Source: Falciphora oryzae
Lineage: Eukaryota > Ascomycota > Sordariomycetes > Magnaporthales > Magnaporthaceae
Length of the DNA stretch: 64,000 nucleotides
Reading direction: 5' to 3'
NCBI GenBank assembly: GCA_000733355.1
Contig: JNVV01000027.1
Coordinates: 144,940 to 208,939 of the forward strand
Shown here: positions 1 to 10,140 of the stretch, one piece after another
Position numbering within the stretch: the first letter of the stretch is position 1
How the letters are laid out: each line of letters opens with the position of its first letter
Translations under genes and position numbers: made by a program
Notes under the pieces: generated by a model
The model's database searches: none
What the model saw: the letters and a program-made list of their open reading frames with translations, nothing else
Told to the model about the DNA's origin: nothing

Positions 1-2027
1 TATCCATACCTCAGCTCGCATTCCCGCTGGAACGATGAACCACAACCCTGGACCTTGCAAACTACGTTGGACCCGCTGGTCGCATCTTGGCTAGAAGACG
101 ACTTCTTTGACTTGGATGACGAGGACCTCGATTTCTCGTACCCGAGCGTCTCCAGGACTTTGTCAAGCGTGTCGGGCCCACCACTCTCTTCGAACTGCTT
201 GAGAAACTTGACCAGCTCTAGGGGGTCTAGTTTGGTGGCATTGTCGTCTTCATCCGGCGCAGGGCGAGATATTACTAGCTTGGGAGCGCCTATAGCAATC
301 GGGTTTGACCCAGGCACTTGGAGAGTCTGTTCGGGTGAAATCGCCGGTATGGGCTGAGACGCTGTCTCAGGGTTGGTGACTGGGATGTCGTTCTCGCCGG
401 GAAGATCCTGATCGTCGTCATAACCAATAGGCTGGCCCTCGGACTGGCGGTCTTCGTCCACGTCCACAAAACTGCCATGTTCTGGGTCGGCCTCCGAGCC
501 TGCCGAGAGGCTCCCGCTTTTTGACAAGTCGGTGGCGGCGGAAGGGAAGAGTGGGAGGTAGTTGCGCGACTGCCTATCCTGGTAACTGGGATGGGTAGGG
601 TTCCCAGCGGCCATGTGGCGTTCCAGGGTAGAGCTCCGGATCGATTTGTCTCCAAGCCGCGGTTCTAGCACGTCAGACCTCGGGACGGAAAACTGCGTTT
701 GGGGTGTGGCAGGGTCGATGTGGAGCTCCTCGTGCCCGGAATGCAGGGCCTGCTCATCATCCGGTTGGTGAAGTTCAACCTGGCTTGCACCGTTGGCGGG
801 CGGAGGGATGTCGGAGAACTGGACGCCAACCATTGAGCTGACATCATGAGAAAAGTCGGGGTTGGAATCGGCCATGCGAGTATCGGCCTGACGGTCATCC
901 CTGCCGACAAGGTCTCCAAGGGCGCGCGAGGCGAGCGAATGGATTTTAGCGGGATCTGCGCCAACGTTGGACATGTGCAGACCGACGGGGCCATTGTCGC
1001 TCGAGTCAGCGGCCGGTTCTGCTTCGCTGTGGATGAACTCGTCGATATTGTCGATGTTGGGAGGATACTTGTGCCTCCTCATCAGGTGTTGCCGAAAATT
1101 GTCTGCCCGAGGCCAAAGCTTGCTAGAATTCGCACAAGACCCCTGGTTGCACTTGTAAAAATGCCCCTGGGCATTGTTGGTTGGGTGCCTGCTGCGAGTG
1201 TGTCGTGCCAGATCGTTCGCAGTGCTAAAGCCCTCGGTGCGCGGGCAATTGGGCACCTGACAGTGGTGTGGTCTCGTATGGCGGGCTACATGCTTTCTAA
1301 TGGTAGGCGAAGGTTCTCAAGGGTCAGTCGACGGGAGGGCCAAGGAAAAATTACTGGAGGGAGAAAGCCACAGAAGGTTTAAAGCGATGGAGCATTTCTA
1401 GTAAACTCACCTTAGGTCCGAAGGCGTTCTGCACCCTTGGTTGCACTTAGGACAGACATGGGCGGCCTCGGGCGCTTGGTTATTGTTGTTGTTGGACATC
1501 AGTTGCTCCGCTGCCTGACTCCAGCCATTGACGTTGACGTTGCGTTGAGAACCTTGGTCGACTGTGAAGTTGGAGAAGTTCGGGGCGAACAAGGCAACGT
1601 CTTCCAGCCGGCCTATCAGGCTCTGGGTGTCGGTGAGATGGTCCTGGTCTCCTCCGTAGATGGAGGGATTCCCCACGCTGGGACGAGGACCGCTCACGTA
1701 CCCCGAGTCCGTGGCGTTGCTGGGCGAAATTATCGAGGACTCGGAGGGAACGTAGTTCGTCCGGTACTGCTGGAAGGTCGGAGATAGTCCGGGAACGGTC
1801 CCCGAGGGCGCATGGCCCTGACCCTGGGATCTCAGGCCGGCAACATACGGGCCATCTGACATGTGGAACCAGTCGAGCAGCGGGTTGCTGCTAGACATGG
1901 AAATGCCGACGTTCTGGGCTTGCCTGGACATTTTATCTAGCCCCTGAGCAGCGTTCATCACGGGCCGCGGATGGCCCCCCGGCCTCGAGTGAGCGGGCGG
2001 TCCCGCATTTGCGCCGCCGCCATTCAT
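1..2027 (-). CDS. C2H2 zinc-finger transcription factor (3' part cut by window edge)
   Basis: Two exons are visible: 2027-1411 and 1296 to beyond base 1, joined by a GTGAGT...TTAG intron (1410-1297). The intron splits an Arg codon inside the first finger, giving CPKCNQGCRTPSDLR then KHVARH, a C-x2-C-x12-H-x3-H finger. Two further fingers follow: one of form C-x4-C-x12-H-x4-H (CQVPNC ... HTRSRH) and one starting KCNQGSC with the helix WPRADNFRQHLMRRH. At the window edge a fourth begins (VCKVQGCGSSFQRECELR). The first 190 residues are Ser/Asn/Gly/Pro-rich and disordered, as is the linker between fingers 3 and 4, which has acidic stretches. The ATG at 2027 was chosen because it opens MNGGG in frame; an ATG at 2183 in the same frame would add a hydrophobic, non-homologous leader. 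This is a nuclear DNA-binding regulator of unknown target. The end is outside the window. Confidence 0.85.
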
Positions 2028-5000
2028 CTTGCCGGTAGTTCTGCCCGCAAGGCACGGAAGAAAACCAGGCTGGGAAAAAGGCGAGACGTGGCGCAGGATC
2101 GGTCCAGGGAGCAATGCAGGGAATGCAAGGGGAGTCGAGAAGTAGAAGAAGGGAGGTAAAGAATATACGGGGGGGCAGCACACGAGGCGTCAATCTTGGT
2201 GAGAGAAGACTGCGACTGTCCGGACCAACAGGGCCTTGTTTTCTTTCGTTGGTGGTGGCGGCGATGGTGGTGATCTGACGTCGTTGGACTGCGCCAACAA
2301 GCCACAGCGCCGTTGCGCAAAGCTGTAGCGCGCCTGGCAGCCCGACGGGTGGGGCCAGCAGGGAGGGAGGGTCTTTGCGACCAACACCAGCAAGTTTGGG
2401 CAGGAAGAAAACAAAGGTGAGATGAAGAAACAAACGGCGACGTGGCGCGAGATGGCGAGGGCTCGACGGAATGGATCGAGCGGTCTGGCGAACGCGCGCC
2501 GAAAGTCGGGCGACAATAAGAACGGACAACGAAAGTCCCCAAGGGTGGCGTGGACTCGGAAGGGGGAGAGGCAGAGTGCACCGTGCTCTCTGTGGATGGC
2601 GAGGCAGACTCGACGGCAGCGAAAGGCAGCTAGCGGCGACGAGTTATCGTCGAGGCCTGGTGGGTAGGCAGGGTTCGTGAGGGGTCGTCAAAGACTGACG
2701 TCCATTCCCCTGTTCAGAGCATGGTGGTCGGTCGAGGGATTGAGAGCTGGCGGGAGGAAAAACCTCAGGATGGAAAAGGCAGCGAGCGGCAACAAGGCTG
2801 GCTGGGATGGGCGAGGAGAGGGGAGCCCTTGATCAGGAGACCGATTGAAGACCCGGCAGCAGAGTGAGGCGGGCCGCATCTGCTCCCTTTTCTCCTCTTC
2901 TTTTCTCAAAAGCTGGCCCGCCGGTGTGCTGAGTTGTCGGTTGCCTATTTTTTTTTCGGCGGTCGCCTTTTTTTTTTTTTTTTTTCGAACCGTGACTTTT
3001 GGGCTGGGCTGGTGGTTCGCATTTTGTCCCACGCAAGGCAAGGCAGCTGGACAGTAGTCCTCATCAGCGCGGCACTGGCTAAATCGCACCAGTCACGTGC
3101 CGCTCGCTTGATCCAGTGCTCAGCCACGCTCCTCTGGCACCACCCAAAGTCGTCAGAACATTGGCCCAGGACCACGTGCACACGCTTGGATGGAGCCCCC
3201 TACCTCGCTGCTGTCGCACCTCTCTTCAATTGCCCAATGACAGGACAGGCCGGGCGCATTCGAATGCAGCTTGTTTGTTTGCTTCATCGTGGCGCACCTC
3301 CCAGGGGCCCTGCTCCATACCCACCTCCCTCCTTCTCCCTCCTGCCTTGCAGGCCATCGAGAAGGCCGAGACATTCTGTGCCGTCAAACAGCGCCGACCC
3401 AGCCACTCGGTCCGGCCTGGGCTTGGGAGCCCGGCATTTCAGGCAGCCCAGACGTGCGCCGTCCAGCGCCCCCTGTCTGTCTGACTCTCTGGTCTCGAAC
3501 CCCCTCCGGTCCCGTCCGCCCGTCCGCTCGCGGGTCTTCCCTTCCAGAGCCCTTCCTTTGTGTCTCGCGGGGGCTCTGGCGTCTCGGTTTCCCGCGGTGA
3601 GCCCTTTCCCGCGCACTCTTTTTGACGCTGGCAGCATCCTCCATGTCCAACCTCGGATCATCGTCAGGGAGGAGGACCCCTCCATGTGGCATAAATAGGC
3701 GATTGTTTCCTGGCATGCGTCCCCGGGGCTGTTTCAATGGCTACCGTCTCCATCTGCCTCTCGCCTGACCTCTGCGCTCAAGGTGGCACATCTTCCTTCC
3801 CCAAGTCTCGGCCGCTTTACCCCTGGCGAACAGCCCTGGGCCGAACGGGGAGGAGGCGCCGCTCCCCGACAATGGAAATGGCCGGTCCCACCCGCTGTTG
3901 TTTGCTCGTGAGACCCAATATTCGCGACCCACGTCATCAAGGCGAGACGGGCCTAGATATCCTCTGCTGCGGCGTCTTCCCCTAGGTCTGCTAATGCTCT
4001 TTGGCAGAAAAAAAAAAAAAAAAAGAGATGCCGTCATGCCTGAGAGGCAGGCATACTTCCGTCGAGTGGGTCCCATGTTTTGATTCCCAAAGCCCGCGGT
4101 AGGACGGGAACCGGCATAGGCCAAGCGGTAAAGATTGGTTCGTGTGACCCGACAGGGTAGGGTTCTTTTTTGCCCGTTCGCTGTCATATCGAATCAACAC
4201 CCGAGGGACAAACTACAGGATACCCCCCTCTTCATCACCCATCCTTGCCTCGACCATCCATTCACGTCGGAAAGCCCCCAAAAGAACGATTGCTTTCATG
4301 CATGCGGACTCTAATGTTTGCTTGGAGGAACTCTCATGCGGGCCTGGCTGGCCTCTTGCTGAGAACCATAACCCAGGCCCCGGGGTTCTGCTAGGCTACG
4401 GAACGCCGGATGGTAATCCGAGGGAGGGGGGCTTTTTTCAATTTCTCTTGTCGGCTGATGACGCCACAGTCCGAATTCGCTATCTTGCAGCTGGCCGTGG
4501 TCTCCTTTTGGGGCAAACAAAAAAGAGCCTACCCACCCACAGAAGCATGGGCAGTCATGTTTGTATCGATATTTGTCTCTCGCTGACGCATTTCAGAGCA
4601 TTGCCTCGCTTCTTCGTACATGAAGCCGCATTTTTCAGGTCTGCTCGAGTGGCCGCTTGGGATGCCACGGCACTTGCCTCCGGGCGGGAAGGGCCACCTC
4701 CCTTTCGTATCACACGCGCCTCTCCTCCTGACACACGAACAAACAATGCGTCACACCCCTCTTATGGATCTATCCTACGCAAACCTTCCCTCATCCCTCG
4801 CCGAGGGGTTCCCCGCAGTTCCTAAAATGTGGCGGCTGTTGAAAGGTTGAACAGGAGAGGGGGCTTGTTTCTTGTCTCCTGCGCTCCTACGTGGGAGGAG
4901 TACGGATGATACGGAATAGCCCCCGCGAGGGGCGTGTGTGATATATCGTCCATGGCCATAGCCTGTGTTGCAGATATGGCTCCCCTGCCGCACCCTGATG

Positions 5001-5455
5001 CAAGCCCAGGGAACTGGCAATGCAGGAAATGATGGCACCACTCAAGGCCATGGTCTGCCATTCTTGTCAACTGTACCCTTGGCTCTGGCTTTGGGCCTGT
5101 GTTAAGCGAGGCCGAGTAACTATTTAGAGCTGGGTCCCATCCCACATTCTGGTCTCCTTCTCTACTCGCTTGACTGTCTACACTTGGCTACGTTACTACC
5201 ATCCTCACTTCTTGAATATCCAGACCTCAGATCAACTGTATTCAACAAGGCTAACTACCGACCCTGATCACTGGGGCTTGTTTGAGACGTCCATGTTCTG
5301 ATAGTCCACAATCCCTACCACATATCCTCTTACTGTAAGCCACTATCCTTCTAGGAACAGCGTCCCAAGAAATCATATGGTTGTCGAGCCCTAACCAGCG
5401 TCGCTTCTCACCTCAAGCCCCTGAACCACGGGCCTTCTCCGCCGCATCTAACACC
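2028..5455. other. Intergenic region between zinc-finger gene and small Cys-rich gene
   Basis: No coding region recognised. The part next to 2027 should hold the promoter and leader of the zinc-finger gene. It contains an 18-base T run at 2968-2985, a 17-base A run at 4008-4024 and a TATA-like ATAAATAG at 3691-3698 on the plus strand. Open frames here (for example 2934-3698) are low-complexity and lack domain or splice support. The stretch from about 5110 carries the presumed promoter and leader of the gene at 5456, with two very short upstream ORFs. Confidence 0.6.
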
Positions 5456-5698
5456 ATGTGCGATTTCGAGGAGTTCATCTTCACCTGCGGCTGCTCAGAG
5501 CAGCGGCTGCAGTCGTACTGCCACTACGCCCGGAACGACCCGCAGCACCGCTGCCGCAGGGTACGGAAGCTCAGGAGCGTTTGGGACCAGAACGTCGAGT
5601 GCGAGAGGCACATGAGGGAGCGCTGGATGCAGTGGCAATGGCAGCAGCAGCAACAGCAACAGGGAGGTCAGGGCCAGGGCGGACAAGCAGCACAGTAG
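5456..5698 (+). CDS. Small conserved fungal Cys-rich protein, function unknown
   Basis: Single exon, 80 residues, starting MCDFEEFIFTCGC. I recognise the type: short ascomycete proteins opening with MCDFEE-(Y/F)-x-F-x-CGC, with a spaced set of Cys and His. Here these are C2, C11, C13, C22, H23, C33, C49 and H52, which would suit metal binding, although no role is known to me. The C-terminus is a WMQWQWQ stretch followed by poly-Gln and Gly-Gln repeats encoded by CAG/CAA codons. The frame is open upstream to 5381 but has no ATG before 5456. Two tiny upstream ORFs (5293-5301 and 5377-5394) lie in the leader. No signal peptide or membrane segment is present, so a cytosolic or nuclear protein is expected. 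Confidence 0.8.
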   Translation: MCDFEEFIFTCGCSEQRLQSYCHYARNDPQHRCRRVRKLRSVWDQNVECERHMRERWMQWQWQQQQQQQGGQGQGGQAAQ

Positions 5699-7429
5699 AT
5701 GTTTGAGATTTCGAGCCCGCAGGCTAGGCCCTAGAGAGGGTTTCTATTGTAGCTTTGTTGGTTGCTGGGGGAGGTTGGCACTGGGGAAAACTGGAGATGG
5801 CGTGGTGGAGAGCACTCTTCATATCACAGATTGACACACAAAATAGAGTGTACGGGCAATTTCTGCTGGTAGGCCTCCTTCTCTGGAGGTCAAAGATCGC
5901 CCACAATGTCTACCTATTTCAGGTATTCGCAGACGATAGCAACGTTATCTTGAGCCCACCAACTGCGGCGCACGGCCTGTTCCATAGAACAGAAATACCT
6001 ACCCGTGGTCGGTGGTCGCTGCAGCGCTCCAGCAGGGGGCAGGATTGGCAGGGAGCACAGTGTCATGGATGGAGTGGTGGTCGGGTGCCCGCATCACCCT
6101 ACATTGCCTACCAGTAGCACAAGGGCTCCTTGTACCCTCTGTTTTGCCACACGTCCCTGTCAAGGCCGGGCCCGCGATTTCCCCAATCTGCGCAAACTGC
6201 CGATCCCCGCCTCTGTGTTCCCTCCCCCCTTTTTACTTGTTCCCGACCCGTTTGCTCAGGGGAAGAATCCAAAGCAAGATCGGGGACGGAGATGGCAAGA
6301 TCAGATAGAGTATCATAGAATCCGAGTGTTAAATGAAGATGCAGTTACAACGGAGAAGCGTGTACACCCATGCAGAGCCTCACCAGCCTAGGCAGAAGAA
6401 GCCCGCCATCTCATTCGGAGGTACAGGGTTACGGAGTTAAAACTCTTGCACATCCGTCCAACGTGTACCTGCCTTCCTAGGTAAGTGAGGAGGGGGCCCG
6501 CGGAGGACGAAATATAAACACATCCGATCATGAGATGTAAGTGCAGTGTCGTGCTACGGGACAAAACCGCGGCGGCATAGGGCCGCCGGTTTCCTTGCAT
6601 GCGCAGAGGGGTGGTGCCTCCGGGAGACAGCAGCTGCAGGGGGTGTGGAAGATGGCGGGGTTTCCCGCCGAAGTAACCCATTCAACCACACTGTATCAGG
6701 GGACTCAAATAGTCGGCGGTTTCCGACCAACATTAGGAAAAGATCCCCAGTGCCTCCATCAAGCTCGCTGTGCACCTGCTGAGACGATATTTCTCAACGC
6801 TGGGGTTTCACCTCGCCTCTTTTGGGGCTCTGCGGGCGGAATAGTGCTGCGTTTTTCGTCCAAGCCCGTCTCCTTCGCCTTGGTGCATGAAGCGGCGGTG
6901 GGCAGCCACCAGTTGTGGGATGCTATGACGCGGTAGAAACACGATATGCGCTTACAGTGCCGACCTGGCTAGGTAGCGTTAGCTGGCGTCAGTGCGCACC
7001 AGAATTGCTCATCGCCCCCCAAACTCAGGACAACGATCGTCATTTTTGACGGGCCGTGGTAATAGCGGGCTTCAGACGGTGAGCATGTTTGGCCAAAACA
7101 AACGTCGGATCCTACGGAGGAGTGAAAGGCCACTGGGTATGACAGTTGAAGCCATATTCCTACGTCAGGAATAACAAACAAGGGACACGCGCAAACGGAA
7201 TATCAAAATGAGGTATGAGGTGATATTTATTTTCTTTTTCTCAAGGATATATCCAAGATATTATACGTTGACTCAAGAAAATCCCCGCGGCACGGGTATA
7301 TCTCTCACCGACATCCTTCACACAACGGGCTGGGTAGAGGCAGATGACTGCCCTCAAACACATCCCAAGAATTTTAGAAGTTATAGACAAATGAAAAATC
7401 CCAGTACCTCATTATTAGGCCTGTCGCCC
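5699..7429. other. Intergenic region, convergent 3' flanks
   Basis: This lies between the 3' ends of the small plus-strand gene and the minus-strand glucanase. Only short overlapping frames without family resemblance are present. It probably holds the two 3' untranslated regions; nothing else was recognised. Confidence 0.6.
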
Positions 7430-10140
7430 TCAGAACAGGGCGAACACGACACCAGCGACAGCGAGGCCGAGGGTCGCCGAGGCGGCGCCAAAGGTGCTCG
7501 CGCCGGCGGCGACGACAGGCTGCGTGGCCTTGGGGACCGGCGCCGTGCCGTTGCTGAGGCCGAGCGAGGCGCTGGGCTTCATGCCGGTGGGCTGCTGCGN
7601 NNNNNNNNNNNNNNNNNNNNNNNNNNNNNNNNNNNNNNNNNNNNNNNNNNNNNNNNNNNNNNNNNNNNNNNNNNNNNNNNNNNNNNNNNNNNNNNNNNNN
7701 NNNNNNNNNNNNNNNNNNNNNNNNNNNNNNNNNNNNNNNNNNNNNNNNNNNNNNNNNNNNNNNNNNNNNNNNNNNNNNNNNNNNNNNNNNNNNNNNNNNN
7801 NNNNNNNNNNNNNNNNNNNNNNNNNNNNTGTAGCTGGGCGACAACGGCGAGCAGGTCGCGCAGGGCGGGTTGCCACCGTGGTTGTGGCCGGACGGGGCGG
7901 TGGGCTTAGAGGGCGGCGGGACGGGGATGGTGGTCCAGCTGCCGCGGCAGTTGACGCCATCACACTGGGCGCCGCCGTTGTTGCCGCCCTTGGGGCAGTT
8001 GGGACCCTCGCACTTCCAGCCGTCATCGCCACCCTTGCCTCCAGTGGGCGGCGGGGTCGGCAGCGAGCCGGCCGGGCAGACGGTGGTGTAGACCTCGACC
8101 CTGGAGGTGACCTGACCGATGGGGCAGTTAGTAACGGTGGGCTTGCACGACGTGATGGCGTAGGTTTTGGTGGTCGTGATGGTAGAGGTCACCGACGACT
8201 CGGGCACCTTGGAAGAGGTGGTCGACGGGGTAGGCGTCGGCGTCACGGGGCAGGTAGTGACGTAGGTCTCAACGGTGCTGGTCACGTAGCTGCCGCCGGG
8301 GCACGAGATCACTTCGGGACCGCAGGAGGTCACGGTGTAGGTGCGCGTGGTGGAGACGGTGCTGACGGTGAGCGATGGAGACGCGGTGGAGGAGCCGCCG
8401 GTGACGGTGACCGAACCGGTTGATGTGGGAGCCGTTGAAGATCCACCGCTGGAGGTGGGAGCCGTGTAAGTGGTCGGGTGGTCGGTGGTCAAGCTGGACT
8501 TGATGGTGACGTCGGTGCTTGTAGGACCGACCGTGGTGGTGCTGTCAGTGCCTGTCGGGCCGGCGGTGGTCTTGTCGTCGCTCGACGTGCTGGTCTCCGT
8601 CGACGAGCCTGTGGTTGTGGGGACGCCGGTGCTCGTGGATGCATCCGAGGTGGTGGTCTCGGTAGCCGTGCTCGTCTCCGTCGACGAGGCATTGGTTGAG
8701 GCCGCCGTGGTGGAAGCCTCCGTCGAGGTGGCATCAGTGGAGGTGCTCGTCTCAGTCGCCGAGTGGTCCGAAGTTGTCGTGGCATCGGTGCTGGTCGCAG
8801 TCGTTGAAGGGTTGACCCAGGTGTTCGTCCACGACGACGATGCGTCAGTAGAGGCAGCGTCAGTCGACGTGCTGGTCTCCGTCGAAGAGCTGGAGGAGGT
8901 CGCGTCAGACGAGGTGCTCGTCACCGTCGACGAGGACTCAGTGGTGCTGGTGGCGTCGCTGGTGGTAGTGCTGGTCTTGTCGGTGCTGGTGGTCGTGGCG
9001 GTCGTGGTCGTCATAGCGGTGGTGGTGCCAGAGGTGGTGGTGGTGGCATGGTGATCGTCCTGGCGCTTGTAAATCTTGATGCTCTTGACCTTCCAGAAGA
9101 CGTCCTCGAAGGCCTCCGGGTGGGAGCCAACGAAGTCGACGCACGTCTGAGCCTTGGCGCCACAGCCCTGGCCGGCCCAGATATCCGGGTTACCGGCGGC
9201 ATCACCGCAGAAGGCGATGTTGAGCACCAGCTTCTGCTTGCTGATCACACGGTCAATGTCGCAGCTGTCACCGCTGAGGAAGAAGGCCGGGCGGCCCCAG
9301 AGACGGGGGTTAGGGGCACCGTCGCGCACATCAGCCGGCACGCTGGACTGCGACCACTGCCAGACGGTGATGTTGTCCGAGCTCCACTCCATGGCGTAGA
9401 CACCGCCAGCAGAGTTTCCCCAAAGGCCGCCGCCGTCCTTGGCACCACAGCCCTGGTAGAGGTACTGCGAAGGCGGGCTCTGGAAGTAGTTGTCGCAGTT
9501 CTCCGTCTTGACCTGAAAGTCGTTGTTCTTCAGCAGCTTGCACGAGCCCACGGTGGCGGCCTTGTCGGCGTGCAGCGTGATGGCATTGTCAGCGGCCGTG
9601 TTCCAGCCCTCGTAGATGTCGAACTCGCCCACGGTGGGCCACGGGTCGCCGAACATCCAGTACGCGGGCCAGGATCCGCACACAGGCTTTGGGAAGTGAG
9701 AGAAGTCGGCGATGAAGAGGCCGTGAGTGTACAGCTGCTTGCTCTCCAGGCGCACACTGTCACGGCCCTTGCCGTTCTTGCAGTTGTCCTTGGTGTTGAC
9801 TCCCACCCGCATCTCGCCGTTCTCCGTCTTGATCAGACCCAGGTCCTCGGCATCCTGACGGTTGCGGTAGTTGACGAAGCCGTGGGTCGGGTCAACATCG
9901 AACGGGTTGCCCGTCGAGTAGTCGCTCTGTCACAAGGTGATCGTCAGGGGTTGGTCACTTCGAATAACGGGACATAGCTGCAAAGTCTTGCTGTTATTGG
10001 TCACCTACCACGTAGAAGTTCCACTTGTCGAAGAAGTTGGTGGAATCGTAGACATCATGGACGTGGTAAGAGTTGTGGGCCGTGGCAGTCGAGGCGGCGG
10101 CCAGAACGGCCGCGCTGACAGTAAGGAATGACGAGGCCAT
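7430..10140 (-). CDS. GPI-anchored GH16 endo-beta-1,3(4)-glucanase, interrupted by an assembly gap
   Basis: Exon 1 is 10140-10009 and exon 2 runs from 9926, with a GTAGGT...ACAG intron. The signal peptide is residues 1-21, cleaved after the Ala-Thr-Ala at 19-21. The GH16 catalytic domain spans about residues 30-330. Its active-site motif is GEFDIYEG, with E145 as probable nucleophile, D147 as helper and E150 as acid/base. It should cleave beta-1,3 or beta-1,3/1,4 glucan in the wall. A Ser/Thr stalk of about 200 residues follows, then two copies of a Cys module (TYTVTSCGPEVISCP and TYAITSCKPTVTNCP) and a paired CEGPNC/CDGVNC motif. The C-terminus after the gap ends in a small hydrophobic tail (GAASATLGLAVAGVVFALF), typical of a GPI-attachment signal. 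The frame differs on the two sides of the N run at 7600-7828, so the N count is not the true length and the complete protein cannot be given. Confidence 0.88.
7600..7828. other. Assembly gap (229 Ns) inside the glucanase gene
   Basis: Run of 229 N. It separates the Cys/Pro-rich stalk from the GPI signal. The two flanks need different reading frames, so the gap size is an estimate. A collapsed low-complexity repeat is the simplest cause. Confidence 0.99.

Noticed and set aside
4100..4165. tRNA-like text (GGCCAAGCGGTAAAG followed by a T run)
   Set aside because: Resembles a tRNA-Leu/Ser D-arm, but no anticodon arm, T-arm or acceptor pairing could be found.
8470..9054. 194-codon plus-strand frame rich in Val/Ser
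   Set aside because: Antisense shadow of the Ser/Thr stalk of the glucanase.
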